6,279 bases of DNA from CAYLJO01 sp964383905 (GTDB lineage: Bacteria; Acidobacteriota; Blastocatellia; Pyrinomonadales; Pyrinomonadaceae). The DNA is taken from contig CAYLJO010000300.1 of the NCBI GenBank assembly GCA_964383905.1, positions 1 to 6,279 of the forward strand. The letters are read 5' to 3'. The position numbers were made by a program, and so were the translations under genes. Positions 1 through 6,108 of this stretch are shown one piece after another (the first letter of the stretch is position 1; each line of letters starts with the position of its first letter). The notes under the pieces were generated by a model, which ran no database searches, was not told the DNA's origin, and saw nothing but the letters and a program-made list of their open reading frames with translations.

Positions 1-1
1 C

Positions 2-1723
2 TCGACCGATCAATTCATTATCACGCTCGGCATACCGCTCAAAGCCGCGCGCATTCTCTGGGCGGCGATGCTCGTGACATTTATCGTATCGAGTATCTAC
101 AGTTTATCTGCCTTCGTGAAACAGACGGAATGGCGCGCGATGACTGCGCCTATCGTCCTGCTCTCAACCCAGGCCGCCTGGTTTGTTATCCCGACGGCGC
201 TCACCCTCTTTTCCGACATCGACTTCTTACAGGCTCGTTCCACCACGGCGATCCTTGCCGTGATGCACTCCGCCCAGTACTTGTGGATCACAAGCTATTA
301 CGCGCGTCGCGAATCACAGGCCGGTCGGGTCGGCGCGCAGGGTAATGGCTGGCGGCTGTACGCTTACTTTTCCGTCCTCATCGTTGGTGGCATCGCACTT
401 TTCGTTCCCGGCCCGTGGCTGGCAAGCAGAGTGCTTCATATCGACTTTATGCCGAGCTTCCTTGCCTTCACCGCGCTCGTCAACATCCATCATTTCCTGC
501 TCGACGGGGCAATCTGGAAGCTTCGCGACGGCCGTATCGCTTCCCTGCTCTTAAACACCCATGGAGCGGAAAACGGAACGCGCGCCGGTTCAAGCTTCAA
601 CCGATTCACGGGGTGGCTGGCCGGCCCCCGCCGCTCCGCACGGCTTTTCCGGGTGACGGCCGTCCTCGGCTTATTGTTCGTTGCTGGCCTCGACCAGTTG
701 AAGTTCTATTACGGGGCACAGGCGAGCGATGCGGCCAGCCTTCACCGTGCGCAACAACTTAACCCTTATGATGCGGCACTCCAGTTGCGGCTCGCGATGG
801 CCAACGAGCATGATGGCAACCGGTCGGGTAACCGCGCCGCCCTTGAGGAGGCCGTCCGCATCAACCCCACTTACCGTGCGGCCCAGGACGCGCTCGCCAA
901 GCTGCTGATCGAATCAGGCGACTATGAAGGAGCCTACGCGCATTACAAGCAGATGTTTGCGCACGTCAGGCCGGATGTTAACTCGCTGATTAATTTCGGC
1001 CTCCTTGCCTCCCAAATCGGCCATCAGGACGAAGCAATCGACGCATGGCAGCACGCCCTCGATCTCGATGCAGGCCAAACAAACGCACACCTCTATCTGG
1101 CGGACGCTTTGGCAAAGACGAATCACTTCAAGGAAGCGATCCTTCATTACGAGCAGTATCTTGCCCTTATTGCTGACGACGCAAACGCCTCCACACCGCA
1201 CGCCCCGCTCCCGCGTCCTAATGTTATTGTGGGAGTTATTCTTCAGCTTGCGAGTGCCTGTCTAAACTCGGGTGACGATGATCATGCCCTGCATTACTTC
1301 GGCCAGGCCGCCGCGCTGGCCGAAAAAGCGGGTGACCGGCAGGGGCTGGCATTCGCCTTGATGCAGTCGGCGGACGTTAAAGCCAGGCATCATGAGGGTG
1401 CGGAGGCGCTCTCAGATTTTCAGCGGGCCCTGACACTGGAAGACTCCAGCAGTTCCGGGGGTGAAGCCGCCGACTGGTTTAAGTATGGGAAATTTCTCCA
1501 ACAGCGTCACGCATCTCCCCGCCTGGCCTTTGCCTGTTTCACCAAGGCTGAGGCGCTCCTTCATTCAGATCAAAGCTCCAGTAGCGGCGAGATACAGGAT
1601 CTGTCGCGGGCCGTGAAGACAGAGCTAAACGCCGCCGGGTCAACCCTGGATGCCGCCACAATCAACTCGATCCGAACCGGCCTCAATTCGGTATTACAAG
1701 AAGCCCTCTCGCTTAAGCTTTAA
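2..1723 (+). CDS. Multi-pass membrane protein with C-terminal TPR repeats, 5'-truncated
   Basis: The reading frame is open to the left edge, so the true start lies outside the window. The first internal ATG is at 68, and the 22 codons before it, ending IPLKAARILWAA, are open and hydrophobic. Residues below count from that ATG. Hydrophobic segments lie at about 1-16 (continuing upstream), 27-48, 59-78, 97-118, 127-150 and 192-210, so the N-terminal half is an integral membrane domain. Two histidine-bearing motifs stand out in or near membrane segments: HSAQYL at 67-72 and NIHHFLLDGAIWK at 139-151. From about 236 to 500 the protein is soluble and built of roughly seven TPR-like helix pairs; the clearest are 305-336, 339-368 and 427-458. 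TPRs usually mediate protein contacts. The function of the membrane part is not recognised. The gene ends in TAA and converges on the MATE gene. Confidence is high for the gene and domain layout, low for any role. Confidence 0.9.
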   Translation, partial: STDQFIITLGIPLKAARILWAAMLVTFIVSSIYSLSAFVKQTEWRAMTAPIVLLSTQAAWFVIPTALTLFSDIDFLQARSTTAILAVMHSAQYLWITSYYARRESQAGRVGAQGNGWRLYAYFSVLIVGGIALFVPGPWLASRVLHIDFMPSFLAFTALVNIHHFLLDGAIWKLRDGRIASLLLNTHGAENGTRAGSSFNRFTGWLAGPRRSARLFRVTAVLGLLFVAGLDQLKFYYGAQASDAASLHRAQQLNPYDAALQLRLAMANEHDGNRSGNRAALEEAVRINPTYRAAQDALAKLLIESGDYEGAYAHYKQMFAHVRPDVNSLINFGLLASQIGHQDEAIDAWQHALDLDAGQTNAHLYLADALAKTNHFKEAILHYEQYLALIADDANASTPHAPLPRPNVIVGVILQLASACLNSGDDDHALHYFGQAAALAEKAGDRQGLAFALMQSADVKARHHEGAEALSDFQRALTLEDSSSSGGEAADWFKYGKFLQQRHASPRLAFACFTKAEALLHSDQSSSSGEIQDLSRAVKTELNAAGSTLDAATINSIRTGLNSVLQEALSLKL

Positions 1724-1763
1724 CAATTGTGGATATTTAGGGACAGCCTTGTTTTCTCTGTCT

Positions 1764-1811
1764 TTTCCTTTGTGAACCTCTCCGGCCCTGCGGTGGTTCA
1801 AACCGCCTTCT
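1764..1811 (+). repeat. Dispersed GC-rich intergenic repeat, copy A (three ~10-nt units)
   Basis: This lies in the 180-bp spacer between the convergent TPR and MATE genes. The core at 1785-1811 matches 6024-6049 at 24 of 26 aligned positions with one single-base gap, and the preceding TTTCCTTTGTG matches at 10 of 11. It reads as three ten-base units, CCTTTGTGAA, CCTCTCCGGC and CCTGCGGTGG, followed by TTCAAA. A weak hairpin (GGTGGT, loop TCAA, ACCGCC; 1792-1807) could form, but it has no U-run, so I do not call it a terminator. Otherwise the spacer 1724-1903 shows nothing clear. Confidence 0.6.
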
Positions 1812-1903
1812 TCCATCCACCCAAGCGAACACTGCTCTATGACTCTGCGAATTGCCTGCCCGCTCAGGTTGAATATTGTCCTCCGATCTTCCGGCCCCGT
1901 TGC

Positions 1904-3337
1904 TCAGACCACTTGTGCTTTCCACCGCCCCCTCTGGAAGATCAGGCCGCTCACCACCGCCAGGGTCGAGAAGGCAATCGTCATCGCCAGAAAAACGCCG
2001 TGCGGCCCCAGACCGAAAACGATTGCAAGCGCGTAAGCGAGCGGGATCTCCCATAACCAGAAGACGAAAAAGTTGATCACCGTCGGCGTGAAGGTATCGC
2101 CCGCCCCGTTGAATGACTGCGTGAGCACCATGCCGTACGCGTAGAATGGGAAACCGCACGCGACTACACGCAGGCAATCCACGCCGTACGGGAAGACCGC
2201 CGGGTCGGAGGTAAAAAGCCCGACGATCACCTTCGCCAGGAGCACGAATAAGAGCCCGATGCTTCCGAGAAAGCACATGTTATAAAAGCCGGCCCGCCAC
2301 ACCGCCTGCTCCGCACGCTCAGGCTTCCGAGCCCCGAGCGCTTGGCCGACCATCGTTGCCGCCGCATTACTCATCCCCCACGAAGGCAGGAGGGCGAAAA
2401 GGATGACGCGGATGCCGATGACATAGCCCGCGAGGGCATCACTCCCGAAGGTCGAGAGGATCCGAATCAGTCCAATCCAGCTTGCCATGCCGATGAATAC
2501 CTGTAATGCGCCCGAGGCCGATAAGCGTAATAGCCGCGCCATCAGCGCCGGCTCGACACGCAGGTGGCGTCGCGCGATCCCGATCCTCCCGCCGGGACGC
2601 AGCAGCCGGCTTAAGGCGTAGAGCGCTCCCGTCCCGCGACCGATACTCGTGGCGATAGCTGCGCCGGCCACCCCGAGCTTCGGGAAAGGCCCGACTCCGA
2701 AGATCAGACACGGGCCGAGACCGATGTTAATCAGGTTGGCCAGCCAGAGTACGCGCATCGCGACCGCCGCATCCCCTGCGCCCCGGAAGATGGCGTTGAT
2801 CAAAAACAAGAACATGATCGAGGCATTCCCGCCGAGCATCACCTTCGTGTAAGTAGCGCCCCGGGCTACCACCCCTGGCGAAGCACCCATCAGTGAAAGG
2901 AGACGCGGCGCAAGCATGACCCCGCCGATGCCGAGCATCACCGACACGATCAGCCCCAAAAAGAGCACCTGCACGGCCGCGTGCGCCGCGCTCTCAGGGT
3001 CGTGTTCGCCGATCCGGCGCGCGATCATCGCCGTCGTCCCGATCCCGAGGCCCATCGCCATGGTGTAAACGAGCGTTAGCATCGACTCCGTAAGGCCGAC
3101 GGTGGCGACAGCATCGGTCCCGAGCTTGGCGACGAAGAAGACGTCCGCCACGGCGAAGACGCTCTCCATGACCATCTCCAGCACCATGGGAATGGAGAGC
3201 AGCATGATCGCCCGGCCTATCGAGCCCTGGGTATAGTCGCGCCGCGATCCGCGCACAGCTTCTCGGATCCCATCCCACAAGCTGGTGGACGACTCGTCCA
3301 CCGGGGCGACGTGCAATGTTTCAGTCGAGTCGTGCAT
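1904..3337 (-). CDS. MATE family multidrug/drug-type efflux transporter
   Basis: This inner-membrane secondary transporter of 477 residues has the usual length for the MATE family, whose members export drugs, dyes or metabolites using a Na+ or H+ gradient. After a hydrophilic N-terminus (1-38), about twelve membrane segments follow in two homologous lobes. Residues 46-90 (SIPMVLEMVMES, ADVFFVAKLG, TVGLTESM) are a typical MATE first lobe. INAIFRGAGDA at 180-190 is echoed by SFNGAGDTFTP at 408-418, the pseudo-repeat expected between lobes. The C-terminus FQRGRWKAQVV is also typical. The ATG at 3337 is preceded by a weak GAGA ribosome binding site 5 nt away (plus-strand 3343-3346) and AGGA further out. 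A mobile-element relic begins only 26 bp upstream of this start, so its promoter may lie inside or beyond that element. The substrate cannot be told from sequence. The assignment to NorM-like versus DinF-like branches is left open. Confidence 0.93.
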   Translation of the reverse strand: MHDSTETLHVAPVDESSTSLWDGIREAVRGSRRDYTQGSIGRAIMLLSIPMVLEMVMESVFAVADVFFVAKLGTDAVATVGLTESMLTLVYTMAMGLGIGTTAMIARRIGEHDPESAAHAAVQVLFLGLIVSVMLGIGGVMLAPRLLSLMGASPGVVARGATYTKVMLGGNASIMFLFLINAIFRGAGDAAVAMRVLWLANLINIGLGPCLIFGVGPFPKLGVAGAAIATSIGRGTGALYALSRLLRPGGRIGIARRHLRVEPALMARLLRLSASGALQVFIGMASWIGLIRILSTFGSDALAGYVIGIRVILFALLPSWGMSNAAATMVGQALGARKPERAEQAVWRAGFYNMCFLGSIGLLFVLLAKVIVGLFTSDPAVFPYGVDCLRVVACGFPFYAYGMVLTQSFNGAGDTFTPTVINFFVFWLWEIPLAYALAIVFGLGPHGVFLAMTIAFSTLAVVSGLIFQRGRWKAQVV

Positions 3338-3363
3338 TAATTTCTCGTGTCCTGTAATTACAT

Positions 3364-3383
3364 AGAGCTGGTTGCAAAATTAA
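3364..3383 (+). repeat. Terminal inverted repeat, left end of the relic
   Basis: This is a 20-bp perfect inverted match to 3550-3569. The outer flanking bases (T at 3363 and G at 3570) do not pair, which fixes the outer boundary. The TAA stop of the residual transposase tail lies within it at 3380-3382 on the minus strand. Confidence 0.88.
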
Positions 3384-3523
3384 CTTTTCAGATAGCGATG
3401 CGCGACGATGGCACAAGCCAACAGCATTAGAGCTTCATGAGTCGAAGCTGTCGTTTCCTCACGCATCCGTAGCTTCCTGAACTGATGTAGTTCTGTCCCC
3501 CATGTCGGAATCGAGCCTCTATC
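3380..3523 (-). pseudogene. C-terminal fragment of an IS5-family-like transposase
   Basis: The minus strand encodes 47 residues plus TAA, with an in-frame TAA immediately upstream at 3524-3526 and no start codon at a sensible place. The fragment contains TELHQFRKLRMREE, THEALMLLACAIVAHRYL and ends in KS. The spacing of FRKLRxR, HEA and the final hydrophobic helix resembles the C-terminus of IS5-group DDE transposases, which commonly read FRRLRxRxERxxxxHEAFLxL followed by a hydrophobic helix. That family call is from memory of the pattern, not from a search. All catalytic residues would lie in the missing part except possibly none here, so it cannot be active. It is the relic of the parent insertion sequence inside the 206-bp element. 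Confidence 0.7.
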
Positions 3524-3549
3524 TTATGCTTTCTTACTCTTCAGTTCCT

Positions 3550-3569
3550 TTAATTTTGCAACCAGCTCT
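3550..3569 (-). repeat. Terminal inverted repeat, right end of the relic
   Basis: This is the exact reverse complement of 3364-3383. In the orientation of the lost transposase gene it is the 5' end. It is followed inward by about 25 bases and then directly by the transposase tail, so the deletion removed nearly the whole coding region. Confidence 0.88.
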
Positions 3570-3647
3570 GAGAAACTGCTATTAACGAATTACTGGTGGA
3601 CTAGGTTTCATTAATCATCGGCCACTGACACATGGTCTTAAAGCTTC

Positions 3648-5324
3648 CTACCGATCACTGGTAAGGCTCAGCGCGTCTTCAGTATCCACCGGGATAATGA
3701 GGTCGATGCCGGCTTGAGCGAAACGTCTTGCCGCCGCCATTGACCTTCCGTCTTTCTCCTGCTCAAGTGACCACTGGGCGTGCCCGAGCAGCAGCGCCAG
3801 CTCGAGCGCCCGGCCGAGGGTCATGGCGAAGCGGCGCGCCCCGGCCTCCAGCGTCGGCTCTCCTTCTTTACGGGCCCCGGCCAGCCACGCTTCCGCCCGC
3901 TCGAGCGCCTGAAGCGCTTTTTGCCCCGCCTCCCCGAGACGCGCCTCGCGCGCAGCCTCCACGCAGCGTTCTACTTCCACTTTCAAAGCTTTGAACACCC
4001 CGCTCCTTCCTTCCAGAACACGCAACGCATCCAGGGAGAGCACATTGGTCGTGCCTTCCCATATCGATAGGACCTGGCTGTCACGCAGGAGCAAGGGCAG
4101 TCCGGTGTCTTCCACGTACCCGGCGCCGCCGAAGGCTTCGAGCACCTCGCTGGCCACCGTCACGGCCTGCCGGGCGGTAGTTAGCTTCATGATGGGTGTG
4201 AGAAGGCGCAGCAGCCCGGCCTGCTCCTCATTGATCTCACCCGCTTCGTCGCGACCGACCAACTCGGCCACATAGAAGGCCAGGTGCAGCGCCCCTTCCA
4301 TCTCAGCCTGTAGGCCCGCGAGAGTATCGACGTGGAGCGGCTTATCCTTTAGCGGCGCGCCGAACGCGATGCGCTTGCGCGCGTAGTCACGTGCGAGGGC
4401 GAGCCCCCGGCACATCAAAGCGACGGCGCTCACGCCGTTCCACAGGCGGGTGATATTAAGCATCGGCGCGATATGGCGAATGCCGTCGGTCGTGCCCACG
4501 ACCAGCTCTGCCGGCGTACCCTCAAGGGTCAGTTCCGCTGTCGGAACCTTTCGTGTGCCAAGCTTATCTTTCAGACGGTTGATCCGAATGTTGCGAAGTC
4601 GTCCCGTCCCGTCGCGGGTCTTAACAAAAAAGAGCGCCAGACCCTGTCCGCCGGGTGCGTTGCCTTCCGGGCGGGCCAGGGTCAGCGCCACTTGCGAGGT
4701 CGTCGCCGACGTGAACCACTTCCTGCCATACAGACGCCAGACGCCTTCGCCATCCTGGCGCGCCGCGGTCTCGGAGAGACCCACATCAGACCCGCCCGTC
4801 GATTCGGTCATCCACTGCCCGCTGGTCCAGAATTGCTCGGGGTCGCGGCTGGTGAGGTGTGGCACCACCCGGTCGATGAGCATCCGTTTACCAGAATGTA
4901 GGAGCGTGCGGGCGGCGCCGTCGGTCATCGCCAGCGGGCAACTGTAGATATCCGTCGACGGGGTAAACAGGTAGGCCATCGCACACTGGTGCACGCGTGA
5001 AAAACGGCCGTGGGCGCGCTCGTAGCTGATTGCCACGAGCCCGTGCTCTGCGGCGAGGCGCTCGGCCACGCGCCACAGCGGCGAGACTTCAATCTTATCA
5101 ATGCGCTCACCCCACGCGTTCCAACGTGTCAGCGCCGGCTCGTTGAGGCGGTCGGCGAGCTGCATCTGATAGAGGTTGCCGCCCGCGAGTCGGCCCATCT
5201 CCATGAGGGAGGGCTCAATTTCGCGTCGCACCTCGTGCGGAAGTATGCGCGCCAGATAGGAGCGCAGGACTCGATCATCTTCATATTGATTACCGAGCTC
5301 CGGTGGCGACTGATTGAATGGCAT
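3648..5324 (-). CDS. Acyl-CoA dehydrogenase, AidB-like branch
   Basis: This FAD-dependent flavoprotein of 558 residues is cytoplasmic by sequence, with no signal or membrane segment. Family members oxidise acyl-CoA thioesters to 2-enoyl-CoA. Residues 1-130 (FNQSPPELGNQYEDDRVLRS near the start) look like the N-terminal domain of AidB-type proteins, longer than in ordinary acyl-CoA dehydrogenases. WMTESTGGSD at 171-180 and RKWFTSA at 201-207 are the flavin-side motifs. NRLKDKLGTR at 249-258 and FGAPLKDKPL at 321-330 follow. EAFGGAGYVEDTGLPLLLRD at 396-415 leads into SIWEGTTNVLSLD at 420-432, where Glu423 is the expected catalytic base position. The remaining 120 residues are helical and Ala/Glu/Arg-rich. 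The stop is TAG. E. coli AidB belongs to the alkylation response, but no repair gene is adjacent here, so a catabolic or fatty-acyl role is at least as likely. The substrate is unknown. Confidence 0.93.
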   Translation of the reverse strand: MPFNQSPPELGNQYEDDRVLRSYLARILPHEVRREIEPSLMEMGRLAGGNLYQMQLADRLNEPALTRWNAWGERIDKIEVSPLWRVAERLAAEHGLVAISYERAHGRFSRVHQCAMAYLFTPSTDIYSCPLAMTDGAARTLLHSGKRMLIDRVVPHLTSRDPEQFWTSGQWMTESTGGSDVGLSETAARQDGEGVWRLYGRKWFTSATTSQVALTLARPEGNAPGGQGLALFFVKTRDGTGRLRNIRINRLKDKLGTRKVPTAELTLEGTPAELVVGTTDGIRHIAPMLNITRLWNGVSAVALMCRGLALARDYARKRIAFGAPLKDKPLHVDTLAGLQAEMEGALHLAFYVAELVGRDEAGEINEEQAGLLRLLTPIMKLTTARQAVTVASEVLEAFGGAGYVEDTGLPLLLRDSQVLSIWEGTTNVLSLDALRVLEGRSGVFKALKVEVERCVEAAREARLGEAGQKALQALERAEAWLAGARKEGEPTLEAGARRFAMTLGRALELALLLGHAQWSLEQEKDGRSMAAARRFAQAGIDLIIPVDTEDALSLTSDR

Positions 5325-5330
5325 GATTGT

Positions 5331-5335
5331 CTCCC
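5331..5335 (-). promoter_or_regulatory. Ribosome binding site of the acyl-CoA dehydrogenase gene
   Basis: On the minus strand GGGAG is followed by ACAATC and then ATG, a 6-nt spacing. It supports the start at 5324 and is the strongest ribosome binding site in the window. Confidence 0.75.
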
Positions 5336-5367
5336 GGTGCAGTCCTCAACCTTCTTTCGCAGGCGGC

Positions 5368-5389
5368 TGGCGAGAACAAAATCTCGCCA
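5368..5389. promoter_or_regulatory. Perfect 8-bp inverted repeat in the acyl-CoA dehydrogenase leader
   Basis: TGGCGAGA at 5368-5375 and TCTCGCCA at 5382-5389 are perfect inverted copies separated by ACAAAA. The site lies 44-65 bp upstream of the dehydrogenase start and about 65-85 bp upstream of the extended -10 of the divergent gene. A 22-bp dyad of this shape could be an operator for a dimeric repressor of the TetR type, which often controls acyl-CoA dehydrogenase genes. Alternatively it could be an RNA hairpin in the 5' leader. No regulator gene is present in the window. The role is inference; only the symmetry is seen. Confidence 0.5.
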
Positions 5390-5452
5390 CTTGTCCTTCC
5401 TCTATGGCAAACTTAACACCACGATAGAAAACAAGCGCTATCAAGCCCGGCG

Positions 5453-5461
5453 TGATATAAT
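5453..5461 (+). promoter_or_regulatory. Extended -10 promoter for the small plus-strand gene
   Basis: TGATATAAT is a perfect extended -10 (TG, one base, TATAAT). No good -35 hexamer sits 16-18 bp upstream, which is tolerated in extended -10 promoters. The expected transcription start is near 5467-5469, giving a leader of only about 11-13 nt before the ATG at 5480. Confidence 0.65.
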
Positions 5462-5479
5462 GTTTCTGAGAATAGAGTC

Positions 5480-5824
5480 ATGGGTAACGCCCTCCGCCAT
5501 CAACGTCTTACCAATCTCCTCGAGCGATTCTCGCAGCGGCTCGAGGAGCTGCTGGTCGAAGTACGCCGGTACGAGACACACCTCCCCCCGCCCGAGCTCA
5601 TCGACGAGATTGCTTCCACCACGGGCGAGCTGATGCTCGTGCTCGTCGAGCACTGGAATATTCATAAAACGGAGGAGGGTGCCCCAAAAGTTATATCTCA
5701 TGCGCAGCGGCTGCGCGAAGGCATGCGCTCGCGTGAGCTCCGCCATGACCAGATTGCTGAGGCCGTTCACGCCCTGACGCAGGAGGTCGACTTGATCATC
5801 CGTCAAGACAAGCAGGCGGCATGA
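5480..5824 (+). CDS. Small helical protein of unknown function (114 aa)
   Basis: I do not recognise this protein. It is soluble, strongly charged and predicted almost wholly helical from composition. Residues 5-30 (LRHQRLTNLLERF, then RLEELLVEVRRY) have a heptad-like spacing of leucines that could form a short coiled coil. PPPELIDEI at 36-44 starts a second helix, LMLVLVEHWNIHK at 51-63 is the most hydrophobic stretch, and 75-114 is again charged helix. No cysteines, signal peptide or long membrane segment is present. Codon use is heavily GC-ending and dominated by GAG/CTC/CTG, like its neighbours. A perfect extended -10 promoter 18 bp upstream of the ATG supports this strand and start. The ribosome binding site is weak (TGAG or AGAG just upstream). 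It is divergent from the acyl-CoA dehydrogenase gene and ends in TGA with no gene following in the window. Confidence 0.72.
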   Translation: MGNALRHQRLTNLLERFSQRLEELLVEVRRYETHLPPPELIDEIASTTGELMLVLVEHWNIHKTEEGAPKVISHAQRLREGMRSRELRHDQIAEAVHALTQEVDLIIRQDKQAA

Positions 5825-6013
5825 AGACGGTGCCCGGCCTCCATGTGCGCGCCCAGCCGGTATAGTACGCTGAAACAAAGTAATTTTCCCAAGGAAAACC
5901 TTTAACCACTCTCTTCGTCCATGGTTGAGCTACAGCGGTTTGCAATAGTACGTATGGAGGAGTCATCATTAATCGGCGGGGAGTCGGTACCATCTATCCT
6001 GAATTGATTTCGC

Positions 6014-6049
6014 TTTCCTCTGTGCCCTCGGTGGTTCAAATCGCCTCCT
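6014..6049 (+). repeat. Dispersed GC-rich intergenic repeat, copy B (two ~10-nt units)
   Basis: TTTCCTCTGTG followed by CCCTCGGTGG, TTCAAA and TCGCCT repeats the arrangement at 1764-1811. It lacks one ten-base unit and one further base found in copy A. The shared block CGGTGGTTCAAA (6029-6040) is identical in both. Both copies are intergenic and in the same orientation. Confidence 0.6.
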
Positions 6050-6079
6050 CCTATACACTCAAGTGAATCATGCTATAGG
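6050..6079. repeat. Interrupted inverted repeat near the end of the insertion sequence
   Basis: CCTATA at 6050-6055 and TATAGG at 6074-6079 are perfect inverted copies 18 bp apart, with a smaller dyad CACT-CA-AGTG (6056-6065) inside. It lies about 30 bp past the transposase stop. It may be part of the element's end or a transcript hairpin; arms this short can arise by chance. Confidence 0.3.
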
Positions 6080-6108
6080 CATTTTATAATTATTCCCATT
6101 GATGAGAA

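Larger units (their letters stand above)
3364..3569. mobile_element. 206-bp MITE-like relic of an IS5-type insertion sequence
   Basis: The element is bounded by perfect 20-bp inverted repeats: AGAGCTGGTTGCAAAATTAA at 3364-3383 and its exact reverse complement at 3550-3569. It is far too short to encode a transposase but keeps the end of one on its minus strand, whose stop codon lies inside the terminal repeat, as in many compact insertion sequences. The simplest reading is an insertion sequence that lost its interior and kept both ends, so it could be moved in trans by a full-length relative. No convincing target-site duplication is visible. The bases AGCT next to the inner repeat are palindromic, so a 4-bp duplication there could masquerade as extra repeat. 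The element fills most of the gap between the MATE and acyl-CoA dehydrogenase genes; the remaining flanks, 3338-3363 and 3570-3647, show nothing else. Confidence 0.85.
5825..6108. other. Gene-free stretch beside a transposase gene
   Basis: No coding region of convincing length is seen here. The DNA changes from GC-rich (to about 5860) to AT-richer, with a small inverted repeat TTTTCC-CAA-GGAAAA at 5884-5898, a second copy of the dispersed repeat, and an inverted repeat at 6050-6079. The part to the right probably includes the end of the insertion sequence whose transposase stops at 6109. The exact end cannot be set because its other terminus lies outside the window. Confidence 0.5.

Noticed and set aside
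1737..2276. A 179-codon minus-strand frame overlapping the end of the MATE gene
   Set aside because: It lies in another frame on the same strand as the MATE coding region, is Arg/Gly-rich and has no family likeness; it is a shadow frame of GC-rich coding DNA.
3389..3416. A possible outward promoter in the miniature element (TTGTGC, 16 bp, TATCTG on the minus strand)
   Set aside because: Each hexamer matches the consensus at only 3 of 6 positions, so it is too weak to annotate.
4450..4947. Plus-strand frames of 142-165 codons inside the acyl-CoA dehydrogenase gene
   Set aside because: They are low-complexity Arg/Ser/Pro-rich translations antisense to a clear conserved enzyme, with no ribosome binding site.
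5423..5442. GATAG/CTATC inverted repeat upstream of the extended -10
   Set aside because: Five-base arms 10 bp apart are expected by chance in a region of this size.
5441..5878. A 145-codon minus-strand frame opposite the 114-residue gene
   Set aside because: It shares codon boundaries with the plus-strand gene, so its codons are mere reverse complements (GAG and CTC mirror each other). The plus strand has the promoter and the better codon third-position pattern.
5884..5898. TTTTCC-CAA-GGAAAA hairpin after the small gene as a terminator
   Set aside because: The stem is AT-rich with a 3-nt loop and no U-run follows; it lies 60 bp past the stop.
5796..5993. A 65-codon minus-strand frame in the gene-free right part
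   Set aside because: It overlaps the end of the small plus-strand gene, has no recognisable motif, and shows no supporting promoter or ribosome binding site.
5921..6007. A 28-codon plus-strand frame with a Gly-Gly (SSLIGGES), briefly considered as a peptide precursor
   Set aside because: There is no ribosome binding site, no processing or export gene nearby, and a frame this short is expected by chance.
6085..6090. TATAAT as a plus-strand promoter near the right edge
   Set aside because: There is no -35 at proper spacing and no plus-strand gene downstream; it lies in AT-rich DNA beside the insertion sequence.
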